DNA of 64,000 nucleotides from Pseudohongiella sp. (GCF_011050365.1 NZ_DRFV01000017.1:1-64000); one strand, 5' to 3'; positions 48,408 through 59,194 are shown, counted from the stretch's first letter. Notes: generated by a model from the letters alone, not told the origin. Program-made: numbers and translations.

Positions 48408-49619
48408 TCAGCTGAACAACCCCATAAAGAACAGGGTCAGCGCATCAATCAGGCGGCGCAGAAACCCGCCCCGCTCAACTGCCTGCGTGGCGACCACATC
48501 ACCGGCATACAGTACTTCGTCGTCCAGAGTGATCTCAACGGCGCCCATGACATCACCTGCTGCAAAGCCGCCACGAATGACTTCGTCGGTGTCCAGCGTG
48601 GCCACCAGATCTTCCGAGCGACCGCGTGGAATTGTGATCAGCACCTCTTCCTGAATACCCAGATCGACTGAATTCTGCGCACCCGACCAGACGCGTTCCG
48701 AGCTGACAACTTCACCTGCGTCATAAAGTTTGTAGGTTTCAAAAAAGCGGAAACCATAACTCAGCATTTTCTGGGTTTCGACGACCCTGGCATCTTCGCT
48801 GGCGGTACCCATGACCACTGCAATCAGCCGCATACCATCACGCTGTGCCGACGCCACCAGACAATATCCTGCCTGTGTGGTCCAGCCGGTTTTCATGCCA
48901 TCGACGGTGGGGTCGCGAAACAGCAGGGTATTGCGATTTGGCTGCGTGATGCCATTGAAGGTGAATTCGCGCTCGGCATAAATGTCGTAATGCGTGGGAT
49001 GCTCCACAATTGTCGCCCGGGCGAGGGCTGCCAGATCGCGCGCAGACATCAGATTGGTGTTGCCGTCGTCGTCGAGACCGCTGGAGTTCACGAAGTAGGA
49101 GTCGTCCATGCCCAGTGCACGGGCATGCTGGTTCATCAGGTCAGCAAACGCGGCTTCGCTGCCGGCAATGTGTTCTGCCATGGCAACACTGGCATCGTTG
49201 CCGGACTGGATGATGATACCGCGCAACAGATCTTCGATACGGACCCGGCTGTTAACATCAACAAATGTTTTCGAGCCCTGGGTGCGCCAGGCTTTTTCGC
49301 TGATAAATGCCAGATCATCATAGCTCATGTTGCCATTGTCAATTTCGACCTCGGCAATATAGGCTGTCATCATTTTGGTCAGACTGGCAGGCGGCAGAGC
49401 CTCGTCGGAGTTCTGCTCCATGATGACATGACCGGTCGTGGCATCAATCAGAATATAGCTGCTACCGGCTATTTCCGGCGGACGAGGCATGATGGACTGA
49501 GCCGACACGCCGATACCCGTCATTAACATAACTGCTGCCAACAACGACGACAACATTGCAGAAACCCGCGGCTGGCGCCTGGAAAACAGTTTGCCCGTTG
49601 TCCCGTTAAAACCTTTCAT
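48408..49619 (-). CDS. dacA: D-alanyl-D-alanine carboxypeptidase (PBP5/6 type)
   Basis: 403 aa. A signal peptide of about 40 residues, SxxK in PPASLTKMMTAY (near 82), SxN in QSGNDAS (near 142), KTG in MKTGWTTQAG (near 243), a PBP5 C-terminal domain, and an amphipathic C-terminal anchor. It trims pentapeptides in the periplasm. Located in the rlpA-dacA-ybeD-lipB order. Confidence 0.96.
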   Translation of the reverse strand: MKGFNGTTGKLFSRRQPRVSAMLSSLLAAVMLMTGIGVSAQSIMPRPPEIAGSSYILIDATTGHVIMEQNSDEALPPASLTKMMTAYIAEVEIDNGNMSYDDLAFISEKAWRTQGSKTFVDVNSRVRIEDLLRGIIIQSGNDASVAMAEHIAGSEAAFADLMNQHARALGMDDSYFVNSSGLDDDGNTNLMSARDLAALARATIVEHPTHYDIYAEREFTFNGITQPNRNTLLFRDPTVDGMKTGWTTQAGYCLVASAQRDGMRLIAVVMGTASEDARVVETQKMLSYGFRFFETYKLYDAGEVVSSERVWSGAQNSVDLGIQEEVLITIPRGRSEDLVATLDTDEVIRGGFAAGDVMGAVEITLDDEVLYAGDVVATQAVERGGFLRRLIDALTLFFMGLFS

Positions 49620-49642
49620 ACATAAAATCCCGGTCGGTGTGT

Positions 49643-50503
49643 TTATTCATCTACCATATAGGGTTGTCCAAGATCGGCCGCAACCATCATGTCAGTGATT
49701 CGTTCAATTTCCTGTGGATCGGCGATCGGCCCTACCCTGACCCGGTGTAGTTGCTGCGCATTTTGCGCCTGCACCGATCGGATAAACACCGGACGCGTCG
49801 TCAGCTCGCGCAGACGGCTGGAAAGCCGCTCCGCGGCGCGCAAATCAGAGAAAGCACCTGCCTGCAGATACCGGCCACCGGCGCTGGCCACGGCAGCATT
49901 GCCCGCGGCCGACGCGCCGGCAAGCAATACATTTTGTTGCCCCGGTATGATGGACTCTACATGAACCAGCGCCGTACCCTGATCGGAAAAGCCCAGCTTG
50001 TACGCTCCCGCGTAAGACAGGTCAATGATGCGGTCATTGTGAAATGGACCCCGGTCATTGACCCTGACGATAATACTGCGCTGATTCTCCAGGTTGGTGA
50101 CCCGCGCATAACTGGGTATCGGCAGCCCCGTGTGCGCTGCAGACACCTGATACATGTCGAAGGTTTCACCGTTGGAGGTCAGATGGCCATGAAATTTCTC
50201 ACCGTACCAGGAGGCAAGCCCGGTCTGCTGAAACCCCTCTTCACTGGCCATCACCCGATACTGTTTGCCGTTGACGTTATAGGGTGAGCGATTACCTGCC
50301 ATGGTGCGGTTAAGTGGCACCAATTCGACATCACGAATACGGGCAGGATCCATCGGCGCGCTGGGCGCACGGTCCTGGGAGATGCTATAACGACCGGCGT
50401 TGGCAACCGGCGCGGAGCCGGCGGATTGCGGGGATGGTGACACACTGCTGCAGGCAGCAACTAAAACGCTACCAAGCATTAGAAAAATTAATTTATAATT
50501 CAA
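49643..50503 (-). CDS. rlpA: RlpA, septal ring lytic transglycosylase lipoprotein
   Basis: 286 aa. Lipobox VAAC|S near 18, a double-psi beta-barrel domain (95-185; GLASWYGEKFHGHLTSNGET, with catalytic His and Asp) and a C-terminal SPOR domain (210-285) that binds denuded glycan at division sites. It directly precedes mrdA upstream on the same strand. Confidence 0.96.
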   Translation of the reverse strand: MNYKLIFLMLGSVLVAACSSVSPSPQSAGSAPVANAGRYSISQDRAPSAPMDPARIRDVELVPLNRTMAGNRSPYNVNGKQYRVMASEEGFQQTGLASWYGEKFHGHLTSNGETFDMYQVSAAHTGLPIPSYARVTNLENQRSIIVRVNDRGPFHNDRIIDLSYAGAYKLGFSDQGTALVHVESIIPGQQNVLLAGASAAGNAAVASAGGRYLQAGAFSDLRAAERLSSRLRELTTRPVFIRSVQAQNAQQLHRVRVGPIADPQEIERITDMMVAADLGQPYMVDE

Positions 50504-50578
50504 CGTCTTAACCTTCCTTCTACATCAGCGCAGGATACACTGCCAGGCGTTTTCAAACTCGACGTCATGTTACCGCAA

Positions 50579-52552
50579 TTAATGATTAGCTGTCAGCAAC
50601 TGACCACCTTCGCCGCCCTGTTCCATCAACTGCTCCTGCTCAATGATGGGCAGCATATAGGCATCCAGAACTTCGCGCGCCAGCGGTCCGGCGACTGAGC
50701 TACCACCTTCACCATTCTCAACAAACACGGCGACAGCGATCCTGGACTCGGGCGAGGCATCAAAGGCGATAAACATGGCATGATTAAGGTGTTCGTCGCG
50801 GATTTCATCAGGTTCTATCCGGTTACCCCTGGCATCTACCTGTACACCCACCACCTGCGCGGTACCTGATTTACCTGCCATCGGGTAAGCCAGCGGTCTG
50901 GCGCCCTGCACATAATCATAGGCAGTGCCTTCATGTCTGCGATGCTCACGCTCACGCGGCTTACTGACGGTGTGCTCCATGGCCTTGCGCACCAGGGCCA
51001 CCTCTTCACGGGACGGCAGCAGCGGCTGCGTCACCTCACCTTCATCAAATATTATGGCTGCAAAATCCTGTTCGTCGGCACGGATTGACCTGAGCATGCG
51101 GGGCCGCTTGAAAACACCGTGATTGGCCAGTGTCGCCGCCGCACTGGCCATCTGCAGGGTCGTTGCCTGGAACATACCGTTGCCAAAACCCTCGGCCGGC
51201 GTCTCCCCCGGATACCAGGGCTCTCCGCGAGTTTCCCGCTTCCATGCCGGTGACGGCACCAGACCTTTCGAGGCATTGGGCACGTCCAGCGCCCAGTTGG
51301 CACCAAAACCGAAAGTCACCAGGTAGTCGTGAATACGGTCTATACCCAGCTCAACCGCAGTGTGACTGAAATAGGTATTACAGGACTGATAGATGGCACG
51401 CTCCAGATTGATCGGGCCATGGCCGGATTTATCCACCCACCAGGTCCAGTCATAATACGGTCGCCTGCGTTCGGCCAGCTGGTAATACCCGGGGTCATTA
51501 ATAACAAACTCCGGCGTGATGACACCGTGATACAGGCCGGCCAGGCCAATAAAGGGCTTGATCGTCGAACCCGGAATTCTGGCATGAGTTGCGCGATTGA
51601 ACATCGGTGAATGGCGCGAGTTGTTCAGCTCCGCCAACTGGGTCCGGCTGATGCCGGTAACAAACAGATTGGGGTCATACCCGGGCTGACTGACCATGGC
51701 CAGAATACCACCGGTTTTCGGATCAATGGCCACAATAGCGCCCCGTCGATCGCCCAGAGCTGCCTCTGCTGCCGTCTGCAAGGCGATATCAAGATGCAGC
51801 TGTATGTCGGCGCCCGGCTCCGGGTCTGTTCGACCCAGAACCCGCATGACACGACCGCGATTGTTTTTCTCTACGGTTTCAAACCCGACACTGCCGTGCA
51901 GATAGTCCTCATAGGTTTGCTCGATGCCGATCTTGCCAATCTGATTGGTGCCGCGATAATTGCGCACCTCCTCTTCGCTCATGCCCTGCAATTCATCACG
52001 GTTGATTTCCGATACATAACCCAGCGCGTGGGCAGCACTTTGCCCGAACGGGTAATACCGGACCAGCTGTGCTTCAACCGCGATACCCGGCAGCTGATGC
52101 TGATTTACAGCGATATGAGCAATCTCTTCATCGGTGAGCTGAAACTTTAATGGCACCGATGATTGTGGCACCGCGCGACGACCCAGGCGGGCCTGGTACT
52201 GCTCGACATCTTCATCGGTCAGGCCGATCACGTCGCGCAAAATTGACAGCGACTGATCAAAATCAGCAGCCGCTTCGCGCACCACTGTCAGGTTGAAAAT
52301 CGGTCGGTTATCAGCAAGCAGGTTGCCGTTGCGATCGTAAATCAGACCGCGGGTCGGCGGGATGTATTGTGAATGCAGGCGATTGCCATCCGAGCGGGCG
52401 GAGAAGTATTCATGGTTCAGAAACTGCAGATTGATCATTCGACCAATCAGCGCCAGTACCAGCAGCAAGACTACCCCACAGGCAAAAACCAGGCGCCGGT
52501 TGAATATCTGAATTTCCTGCTTATGTCCGTCGAGACGAAATCTTGGAGCCAT
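50579..52552 (-). CDS. mrdA: Penicillin-binding protein 2, peptidoglycan transpeptidase
   Basis: 657 aa. A single membrane helix (22-42), an N-terminal pedestal domain and the transpeptidase. Active Ser in HARIPGSTIKPFIGL near 327, SxN in YQSCNTYFS near 384, KSGT in AGKSGTAQVVG near 545. It acts with RodA in cell elongation. In most relatives rodA and mltB lie between mrdA and rlpA; here only 75 bases do. Confidence 0.96.
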   Translation of the reverse strand: MAPRFRLDGHKQEIQIFNRRLVFACGVVLLLVLALIGRMINLQFLNHEYFSARSDGNRLHSQYIPPTRGLIYDRNGNLLADNRPIFNLTVVREAAADFDQSLSILRDVIGLTDEDVEQYQARLGRRAVPQSSVPLKFQLTDEEIAHIAVNQHQLPGIAVEAQLVRYYPFGQSAAHALGYVSEINRDELQGMSEEEVRNYRGTNQIGKIGIEQTYEDYLHGSVGFETVEKNNRGRVMRVLGRTDPEPGADIQLHLDIALQTAAEAALGDRRGAIVAIDPKTGGILAMVSQPGYDPNLFVTGISRTQLAELNNSRHSPMFNRATHARIPGSTIKPFIGLAGLYHGVITPEFVINDPGYYQLAERRRPYYDWTWWVDKSGHGPINLERAIYQSCNTYFSHTAVELGIDRIHDYLVTFGFGANWALDVPNASKGLVPSPAWKRETRGEPWYPGETPAEGFGNGMFQATTLQMASAAATLANHGVFKRPRMLRSIRADEQDFAAIIFDEGEVTQPLLPSREEVALVRKAMEHTVSKPREREHRRHEGTAYDYVQGARPLAYPMAGKSGTAQVVGVQVDARGNRIEPDEIRDEHLNHAMFIAFDASPESRIAVAVFVENGEGGSSVAGPLAREVLDAYMLPIIEQEQLMEQGGEGGQLLTANH

Positions 52553-52676
52553 AATTGTTGTTTCAATCGCGTGGAGGTGCCATTGCCGGATAATCCCGGA
52601 TACTCGTGCCAGACCGTGTAATTTTCCGATTTATTGCAAGTAAGACAAGGTTTTGCGCAATAAGTTTACATTGCTT

Positions 52677-53147
52677 TCAAGCGCGATGGTAGGGATGACC
52701 CGATAGCAGACTCCAGACCCGGTAAATCTGCTCCGCCATCACCGTTCTGACCAGGGGATGGGGCAACGTCAGTGCCGACAACGACCAGCGTTCATCGGCG
52801 CGCTGCAGACAAGCGGGGGTCAGACCATCCGGGCCGCCGACCAGCAGACTCAGATGACGGCCGTCGTCCCGGATTTGCGAGATTCTGGCGGCCATCGCTT
52901 CCGTGCTCAACACCTTGCCCTGTACATCCAGCGCTACCACATGATCGCGCGGACTGATCCGCGCCAGCAACGCCTCTTCTTCCTGGCGCATGGCCTGTTC
53001 GATACTGCTGCTTTTGCCACGTTTACCCAATGGCACTTCAATACAGTTGAAACTGAACTCGGCGGGCAGGCGTTTGCTGTATTCCTGCACGCCCTGCTCC
53101 ACCCAGGCCGGCATTTTGGTGCCGACTGATATCAGATTAATCTTCAC
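52677..53147 (-). CDS. rlmH: RlmH, 23S rRNA pseudouridine-1915 N3-methyltransferase
   Basis: 156 aa from GTG 53147, which overlaps the rsfS stop. SPOUT-class: VKINLISVGTKMPAWVEQGV at the start and LLVGGPDGLTPACLQRADE in the knot near 105. It acts on the ribosome after RluD. The 124-base gap to mrdA should carry the promoter of mrdA; I see no clear hexamers. Confidence 0.95.
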   Translation of the reverse strand: MKINLISVGTKMPAWVEQGVQEYSKRLPAEFSFNCIEVPLGKRGKSSSIEQAMRQEEEALLARISPRDHVVALDVQGKVLSTEAMAARISQIRDDGRHLSLLVGGPDGLTPACLQRADERWSLSALTLPHPLVRTVMAEQIYRVWSLLSGHPYHRA

Positions 53148-53505
53148 CGTTGTCCCGTGGCATTTTGCGGTCCTCCGGCTCCAGCCGGAAATCCCACAGA
53201 TCCTCCAGACGATACAGGGCACGCGTGGCCCCCATCATCAGGTGCACGATGACCGAGCCCAGATCGACGAGGACCCATTCCGCCTGCAGCCGCCCTTCAA
53301 CACCATTGACATCGAGGCCGGCAGCTTTGGCTTTGACCACAACCTCATCTGACAGGGCTTTCAGATGGGTATTGGAGGTACCTGTGCAGATAATCATGGC
53401 ATCTGTCACCGGGGTCAGGTCTTTCACATCAAAGGTTTCGATATGCTGACCCTTCACATCTTCCAGCGCAGAAATCACCAGCGCGATTATATCGTTAGTA
53501 TCCAA
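53137..53505 (-). CDS. rsfS: Ribosomal silencing factor RsfS
   Basis: 122 aa; IIALVISALEDVKGQHIETF, LKALSDEVVVKAKAAGL and WVLVDLGSVIVHLM are the family signatures. It binds L14 and prevents subunit joining during starvation. Overlaps rlmH; nadD is 19 bases upstream. Confidence 0.96.
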   Translation of the reverse strand: MDTNDIIALVISALEDVKGQHIETFDVKDLTPVTDAMIICTGTSNTHLKALSDEVVVKAKAAGLDVNGVEGRLQAEWVLVDLGSVIVHLMMGATRALYRLEDLWDFRLEPEDRKMPRDNGED

Positions 53506-53524
53506 TTAAACTTTTCTCCTGCCG

Positions 53525-54193
53525 TCAGGCATTGTCGTGGGGCGTTGTGTAAAGTTGATGTTGCCGAATGTAATCGAGGACCACGCCCGGCATGTCTGAA
53601 ATTTTCTCTGCGTCAGCGGCAAGCGCCTGACGAATATCCGTGGAAGCAGCCGGCTCTGCCAGTTCATCCAGCACAAACACCTTGCCGCATTTGCTGTCGA
53701 ACAACGATGCCGGACTGTCAGCCTGCCGGCTCAACAACCATTCCGCGTCCTGCTTTGCCATGCCACCTGCCGCCAGGTGCACCCCCGGACGGCTGACCGC
53801 GCACAGATGACTATAGTCGAGCAGCTCGCGCCAGCGGTGCCAGCCAGGCAAGGTATTGAAGCTGTCCCAACCCATGACATAAACCAGCGTGGCCTCGGGG
53901 AACTGCGCCGCCAGCGACGCCAGCGTGTCCACCATATAGGACACACCCGGACGCCGCAGCTCGCGATCATCTGCCTGCAGGCGCGGCTCACCCAGCTCAG
54001 TCAGGGCCAGTTTCAGCATGGCAAGGCGGTGCGCTGCCGATGCGCTCGCCTGATTCCGGTGGTTTGCCACCGCGCAGGGCACCAGTCGCACATGGTCCAG
54101 TTCCAGCGCCGTCAGCGCGGTCGCAGCAACCCGCAAATGGCCTCGGTGAACGGGATCAAACATGCCTCCCATGATACCGATGCGCAGACTCAT
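53525..54193 (-). CDS. nadD: Nicotinate-nucleotide adenylyltransferase
   Basis: 222 aa. Nucleotidyltransferase HxGH motif in [15 protein letters not shown] (residues 9-23) and the C-terminal STDIRQAL-type loop near 180. It makes deamido-NAD for NadE (14.8 kb here). The start overlaps the proA stop. Confidence 0.95.
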   Translation of the reverse strand: MSLRIGIMGGMFDPVHRGHLRVAATALTALELDHVRLVPCAVANHRNQASASAAHRLAMLKLALTELGEPRLQADDRELRRPGVSYMVDTLASLAAQFPEATLVYVMGWDSFNTLPGWHRWRELLDYSHLCAVSRPGVHLAAGGMAKQDAEWLLSRQADSPASLFDSKCGKVFVLDELAEPAASTDIRQALAADAEKISDMPGVVLDYIRQHQLYTTPHDNA

Positions 54194-55467
54194 GTGCGAA
54201 TATGGCCATCACCGATGACGATATACTTTTGCGATGTCAGCCCTTCCAGGCCAACCGGACCACGGGCATGCAGTTTATCGGTGGAAATACCGATTTCTGC
54301 ACCCAGACCGTATTCAAAACCGTCCGCAAACCGGGTCGACGCATTCACCATCACCGAACTCGAATCCACTTCACGCAGGAAACGCTGCGCACGGTGAAAA
54401 TCTTCGGTAATGATGGCTTCCGTGTGCCCGGAACTGTATTGATTGATATGCGCAATCGCGGCGTCCAGATCGGGCACCAGACGCACCGAGAGTACTGGCG
54501 CCAGGTACTCTTCCCCCCAGTCCTGCTCATTGGCTGGCACTGCGCCCGGCATCAGCATCAGCGCTCGCGGACATGCGCGCAACTCAACGCCGTGGGCTTC
54601 ATAACGTGCCGCCAGCTCCGGCAACACCCGCTCCGCCACCGCTTCCGCGACCAGCAGCGACTCCAGTGTATTACAGGTGCCATAGCGCTGGGTCTTGGCG
54701 TTCAGCGCAACCTTGATGGCTTTCTGCAGATCCGCTTTGTCATCAATATAGACATGGCAATTGCCGTCCAGATGCTTGATCACCGGCACCTTGGCGTCAG
54801 CGCTGATACGCGCGATCAGGCCTTTGCCACCCCGCGGCACGATAACGTCAACAAATTCCGGCATCGTGATCAGCAACCCTACCGCAGCGCGATCGGTAGT
54901 TTCCACTACCTGCACTGCATGAACGGGCAGTTGCGCGGCCTGCAGGCCAGTGCGTATACAGTCGGCAATGGCCTGGTTGGAATGAATAGCCTCGGACCCG
55001 CCGCGCAGAATGGCCGCATTGCCCGATTTCAGGCACAGACTGGCAGCCTCACAGGTCACGTTGGGGCGCGACTCATAAATAATGCCAATAACGCCCAGGG
55101 GGACACGCATACGCCCGACCTGGATACCACTGGGGCGGTAACGCATATCCGTGACCTCGCCAATCGGGTCCTGCAGGGCTGCCACCTGACGCAGCCCCTC
55201 CAGCATGCCGTCAATACGGGCCGGGGTCAGCGCCAGCCGGTCGAGCATGGCCGCGTCCAGAGCTTTGTCTCGGCCCGCCTGCAGATCCAGCTCGTTGGCG
55301 GACTGCAGACGCTCACGGCTGGCATCAATGGCGTCTGCCATGGCCAGCAGCGCAGTATTCTTTTGCGCGGTGGTCGCGGCGGCCATGATGCGGGAAGCCG
55401 CACGGGCCTGCTCGCCCAGCGTGTTCATGTAAGCGTCAATATCGCCCATTGGTTTATCGTCCGGCAA
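54190..55467 (-). CDS. proA: Gamma-glutamyl phosphate reductase
   Basis: 425 aa of the aldehyde dehydrogenase superfamily. The catalytic Cys is in [12 protein letters not shown] near residue 263, and the N-terminal [20 protein letters not shown] is typical. It reduces glutamyl phosphate to the semialdehyde for proline. First gene of the proA-nadD-rsfS-rlmH-mrdA-rlpA run. Confidence 0.97.
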   Translation of the reverse strand: MPDDKPMGDIDAYMNTLGEQARAASRIMAAATTAQKNTALLAMADAIDASRERLQSANELDLQAGRDKALDAAMLDRLALTPARIDGMLEGLRQVAALQDPIGEVTDMRYRPSGIQVGRMRVPLGVIGIIYESRPNVTCEAASLCLKSGNAAILRGGSEAIHSNQAIADCIRTGLQAAQLPVHAVQVVETTDRAAVGLLITMPEFVDVIVPRGGKGLIARISADAKVPVIKHLDGNCHVYIDDKADLQKAIKVALNAKTQRYGTCNTLESLLVAEAVAERVLPELAARYEAHGVELRACPRALMLMPGAVPANEQDWGEEYLAPVLSVRLVPDLDAAIAHINQYSSGHTEAIITEDFHRAQRFLREVDSSSVMVNASTRFADGFEYGLGAEIGISTDKLHARGPVGLEGLTSQKYIVIGDGHIRT

Positions 55468-55563
55468 CGTGTCAATTCAGAAAAGGCGGGCATTATAGCG
55501 CCGCACGGGGGCAGGACACAAAAAAACAGCGCCATATAATCGCAATTATCAATAACTATGCGG

Positions 55564-56520
55564 TCAAATATGGTTCTGCAGGCTCATTTGTGACGGATAT
55601 GGGTGCATGTACCAGGAACGACTGATGTACTCATTGGGGTGTTTGCGGAAATGATGGTTGAGCAATGTGACCGGCACTATTAAAGGTAACTGGCCCAGTC
55701 GGTAGCGTTCATAGGCATCCACCAGCTCCGCCTTGTCGCCGGCATCCAGGTGATCGCGCAGATAGCCCTGAATATGCTGCAACACATTGACATGATCACC
55801 ACGGCTGGCGCGCTTCTTTAACGCAGCCATCAGGCTTCCGATGTACTGCGCTGCCATGTCAGCCACCGTGTCTTTGCGCACCGATGCCAGCATGGGCCCC
55901 AGCTCACGGTAGGTTTTCTGGCAGTGGCTCATCAGGATCAGTTTGTGACGGGCGTGAAAGTCGGTCAATGTCGCGACCGTTACGCCTTCAGCCAGCAGCT
56001 GGCGCCAGCGGTACATGACGTAGACACGCTGGATGAAATTCTCGCGCAGAACCGCGTCACCCAGGCGCCCCTCTTCTTCAACCGGCAGTTCCGGAAAATT
56101 CTGCATCAGCCGCGCAGCAAAAATACCCACGCCGTCACGCACAACCTGTTTGCCATCATAGACCTTGGCCCGCTCCATGCCGCAGCTGGGCGAGTCTTTC
56201 TTGAGAATAAAACCACACAGCTCAGCCTGCCATGCGCGTTGTGCGTCAGCACTGTCGATCAGCGCCTGAGTATAGTCCAGCTGATAGTCCTCGTTATCCA
56301 CACAGGCCACCTCATCATCACGGCGGATCAGACGGATGGGCCGTCGCGGGATCCCCAGACCGATGTCTACCTCGGGACAAAAGGAGCGAAAATGAAAGAA
56401 CTCGCCCAGGGTCTGATCAATGTAGGAATGGAGTTTATGACCGCCGTTGAAGCGGACTTCCTCGCCGAGCAGGCAGGCGCTGATGCCTACGGGAATTTTC
56501 TCTGACTGATGCTGATTCAC
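55564..56520 (-). CDS. DUF523/DUF1722 protein (YbgA-type)
   Basis: 318 aa from GTG 56520, seven bases after AGGAG; the ORF extends 12 codons further upstream. DUF523 (residues 8-150) starts VGISACLLGEEVRFNGGHK with a conserved Cys and has CGMERAKVYDG. DUF1722/YbgA follows (about 180-310; MSHCQKTYRELG, LPLIVPVTLLNHHFRKH). Often near photolyase genes; function unclear. Confidence 0.85.
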   Translation of the reverse strand: MNQHQSEKIPVGISACLLGEEVRFNGGHKLHSYIDQTLGEFFHFRSFCPEVDIGLGIPRRPIRLIRRDDEVACVDNEDYQLDYTQALIDSADAQRAWQAELCGFILKKDSPSCGMERAKVYDGKQVVRDGVGIFAARLMQNFPELPVEEEGRLGDAVLRENFIQRVYVMYRWRQLLAEGVTVATLTDFHARHKLILMSHCQKTYRELGPMLASVRKDTVADMAAQYIGSLMAALKKRASRGDHVNVLQHIQGYLRDHLDAGDKAELVDAYERYRLGQLPLIVPVTLLNHHFRKHPNEYISRSWYMHPYPSQMSLQNHI

Positions 56521-56552
56521 CGAACACTCCTGATCATTCTTTTGAGCCCTGA

Positions 56553-56858
56553 TCATTCTTCTGTAGATAGTAGCAGCCGTTGATCACCGGCAACCAGTTT
56601 GAGTTTGTCAGCCCGGGGCAATTGCTTGATCCGATACTCGAGCTTCAGCGCAGTACTGCGATCACCCGCCGGGCACTGGAACACCAGGGTCAGCGGGGCC
56701 CGGCCACGGAGATACCGCGCGGTCTTCGGACCCTGCGCCTGATGTTCCGCAAACCGTCGCGCAACGTCAGTGGCAATGCCGGTGTACAGACTGCTGTCCG
56801 CGCAGCGCACCAGGTAAACGGACCAGCTTGCGCCATGGGATTTGACGCCCTCAGTCAC
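56553..56858 (-). CDS. GIY-YIG nuclease-like protein (UPF0213, YhbQ-type)
   Basis: About 101 aa from GTG 56858, which overlaps the MBL gene stop (frame open further to 56921). The GIY-YIG core [20 protein letters not shown] is at 10-30, with RRFAEHQ and [12 protein letters not shown] small DNA-acting nuclease or relic; its role in YhbQ relatives is not settled. Confidence 0.85.
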   Translation of the reverse strand: MTEGVKSHGASWSVYLVRCADSSLYTGIATDVARRFAEHQAQGPKTARYLRGRAPLTLVFQCPAGDRSTALKLEYRIKQLPRADKLKLVAGDQRLLLSTEE

Positions 56859-57819
56859 GCTGCAAATACCACTGCGTCGCTGCCCCGGTAGCGTCACCGT
56901 CGGCACTGGCGCGACCATCACGCTGCAATTTGATCAGATGCGCCAGCAAAGTCTTTTTTGCCCACGGAATCAAGTGTTCAGCAACATCGTCATAGGCCTG
57001 CACCACCAGCTCATCAAGCGTGGCCGGGCCCAGATCCTGCAGTGCAGTGACAATTTTCTGTTCGCGGCGCAGGCGATGCCGGATCAGTGTCGAGATCATC
57101 TGTGCCGGCTCATGCATGATGTCCCCGTGCCCCGGCGCCAGAGCCTGCAACGGCAATTCACGCAATTGCTCCAGCGATGCCAGGTAGTCGCGCATATCGC
57201 CATCGGGCGGCAGAATGACGGGAGTGGTTCCTTGCAGGATGTGGTCGCCGGTGAACAGCAAGCCGTCTTCTTCCAGCAAAAAACAGACATGGTTGGAGAC
57301 ATGCCCCGGTGTATGTATCAATTGCACTGTAAAACCATCACAGGTAATGCGCTCCCCATCCAGGAACAGTCGATCCGGCGTGAAGCTGGCATCCTGATAC
57401 AGTGCGTCCTGCGGCGGCGCAAAACCGATCACACTGGCACCGGTCAGGGCCTGCAACGCGGCAGTCCCGGGCGAATGATCACCATGGCTATGGGTGACAA
57501 AGATCCACTTCAGTGGCCGACCCGACAGCGCCTGCATGATAGCGTCGGTATGCGCCGGCATCGCAGGCCCGGGATCAACGACGGCCATCTCGCGCTCACC
57601 CAACACATAGGTATTGGTGCCCGGCCCGGTCATCATGCTGGCGTTTGCGCACAACACCCGTTGCACAGATATCCTGCCTGTGCCAACCATGATGGGCTGG
57701 CCGGCAACAAAGCGTGTCTCTTCCAATGCATTCCCCCCCTGCCAGGACTGGCGCGATGCGCGTTGCCCTGTTGTCTTCAGCGCCGCCATGATAGCGGGTT
57801 TATGGATCGGGGCAAACAC
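56851..57819 (-). CDS. MBL-fold metallohydrolase (LACTB2-type)
   Basis: Up to 322 aa. The metal motif is [12 protein letters not shown] (THxHxDH), with [18 protein letters not shown] and [10 protein letters not shown] completing it. The C-terminal third is a winged-helix-like LACTB2 tail. The true start is uncertain: ATG 57789 and TTG 57726 (near GGGGG) are alternatives. Hydrolase or nuclease; the substrate is unknown. Divergent from serA. Confidence 0.85.
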   Translation of the reverse strand: MFAPIHKPAIMAALKTTGQRASRQSWQGGNALEETRFVAGQPIMVGTGRISVQRVLCANASMMTGPGTNTYVLGEREMAVVDPGPAMPAHTDAIMQALSGRPLKWIFVTHSHGDHSPGTAALQALTGASVIGFAPPQDALYQDASFTPDRLFLDGERITCDGFTVQLIHTPGHVSNHVCFLLEEDGLLFTGDHILQGTTPVILPPDGDMRDYLASLEQLRELPLQALAPGHGDIMHEPAQMISTLIRHRLRREQKIVTALQDLGPATLDELVVQAYDDVAEHLIPWAKKTLLAHLIKLQRDGRASADGDATGAATQWYLQRD

Positions 57820-57931
57820 GTCGGCATGCGCCGGCCGGGTTGCAGGCTGGTTTTTGCTGTCGATTCACGTTATAAAAGGCTGCTTTTTCTCATCCGGTAG
57901 TTCTTCCATTCCGCATCAGGGCAAGGGAATC

Positions 57932-59128
57932 ATGTCAGAGACGCAACTGCTAAGAATAAAAACCTATAATCAGATTTCAGACAAAGGCTTGTCGCGCTTT
58001 AACAGCACTCACTATTGTGTAGATCCGGCACAGGACGATGCCGAGGCGATCCTGTTGCGCAGCTACAAACTGCAGGAGTCCGAGCTGACGGCCAGTGTCA
58101 GGGCGGTCGCCCGCGCCGGCGCCGGGGTAAACAATGTGCCGTTGTCAGCGTGCACTGATAAAGGCATTGTTGTCTTCAACACCCCGGGCGCCAACGCCAA
58201 CGCGGTGAAAGAGCTTGTCCTCAGTGGCATGTTACTGGCTTCGCGCGGCATCCTGCCTGGCATGCGTTATGTCGGCGAACTCAGGGACATGACTGACAAT
58301 GCCGAGATGTCCCGATTGCTTGAAGCCGAGAAGAAACGCTTCGCTGGCAGCGAACTGGCGGGCAAGACCCTGGGAGTCATCGGTCTGGGCGCCATCGGCT
58401 CTCTGGTCGCAGGCATGGCAATAGACCTGGGCATGAAAGTGCTGGGCTACGACCCGGCACTATCGGTGGATGCGGCCTGGCGGCTGCCCAACCAGGTGCA
58501 GAAAATCGAGAACGTCAGCGCTCTGTTGAGCAATGCTGACTATGTCAGCCTGCACCTGCCGGTACTTGAATCCACCCGCAACCTGATCAGCACTGACATG
58601 GTTGCCGCCATGAAGCCCGGTTTGTGCCTGCTGAATTTCTCTCGCGACGAAATAGTCGATACCGATGCGGTTGTTGCCGGTCTGAATGCAGGCCAATTGC
58701 GTATGTACGTCAGCGATTTTCCGCGTCATGAGCTTATCGGTCGCGACGATGTCATTCTGATGCCGCACATTGGTGCCAGCACGGCGGAGGCGGAAGAAAA
58801 TTGTGCCATGATGGCAGCCGAACAGCTGAAGGATTTCCTGGAGAATGGTAATATCCGCAACTCGGTGAACTACCCCCCGTTATTTCTGGATCGCGTGCCC
58901 GGTGCGGGTGCCGGAACCCGCCTGGCGATCAGCAATAAAAATGTGCCGGGGATGCTGGGCAAGATTCTTTCCATCCTGGCCGAACAGGACATCAACGTCA
59001 TCGACATGATCAACAAAAGCCGGGATGGAATCGCCTATAACCTGATAGATCTGGCCACGACCCCGTCAGAGACGGCAGTCGCAGCCATCGCGAACACCGG
59101 AGACGTGGTCAAAGTCACTGTACTTTGA
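57932..59128 (+). CDS. serA: D-3-phosphoglycerate dehydrogenase
   Basis: 398 aa from ATG 57932 (AAGGGA upstream). The NAD-binding domain has VIGLGAIGSLVAGMA near 150, catalytic Arg in NFSRDEIVD and His in MPHIGASTAEAEENC near 280. A C-terminal ACT domain (320-398) probably gives serine inhibition. First serine-synthesis step, followed 66 bases later by serC. Confidence 0.94.
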   Translation: MSETQLLRIKTYNQISDKGLSRFNSTHYCVDPAQDDAEAILLRSYKLQESELTASVRAVARAGAGVNNVPLSACTDKGIVVFNTPGANANAVKELVLSGMLLASRGILPGMRYVGELRDMTDNAEMSRLLEAEKKRFAGSELAGKTLGVIGLGAIGSLVAGMAIDLGMKVLGYDPALSVDAAWRLPNQVQKIENVSALLSNADYVSLHLPVLESTRNLISTDMVAAMKPGLCLLNFSRDEIVDTDAVVAGLNAGQLRMYVSDFPRHELIGRDDVILMPHIGASTAEAEENCAMMAAEQLKDFLENGNIRNSVNYPPLFLDRVPGAGAGTRLAISNKNVPGMLGKILSILAEQDINVIDMINKSRDGIAYNLIDLATTPSETAVAAIANTGDVVKVTVL

Positions 59129-59194
59129 CCATGTGCCCGGGGGCGCTGTTGCTTCAACCCACTTATCAATAACCACTGCTCAGGAACGACAACT

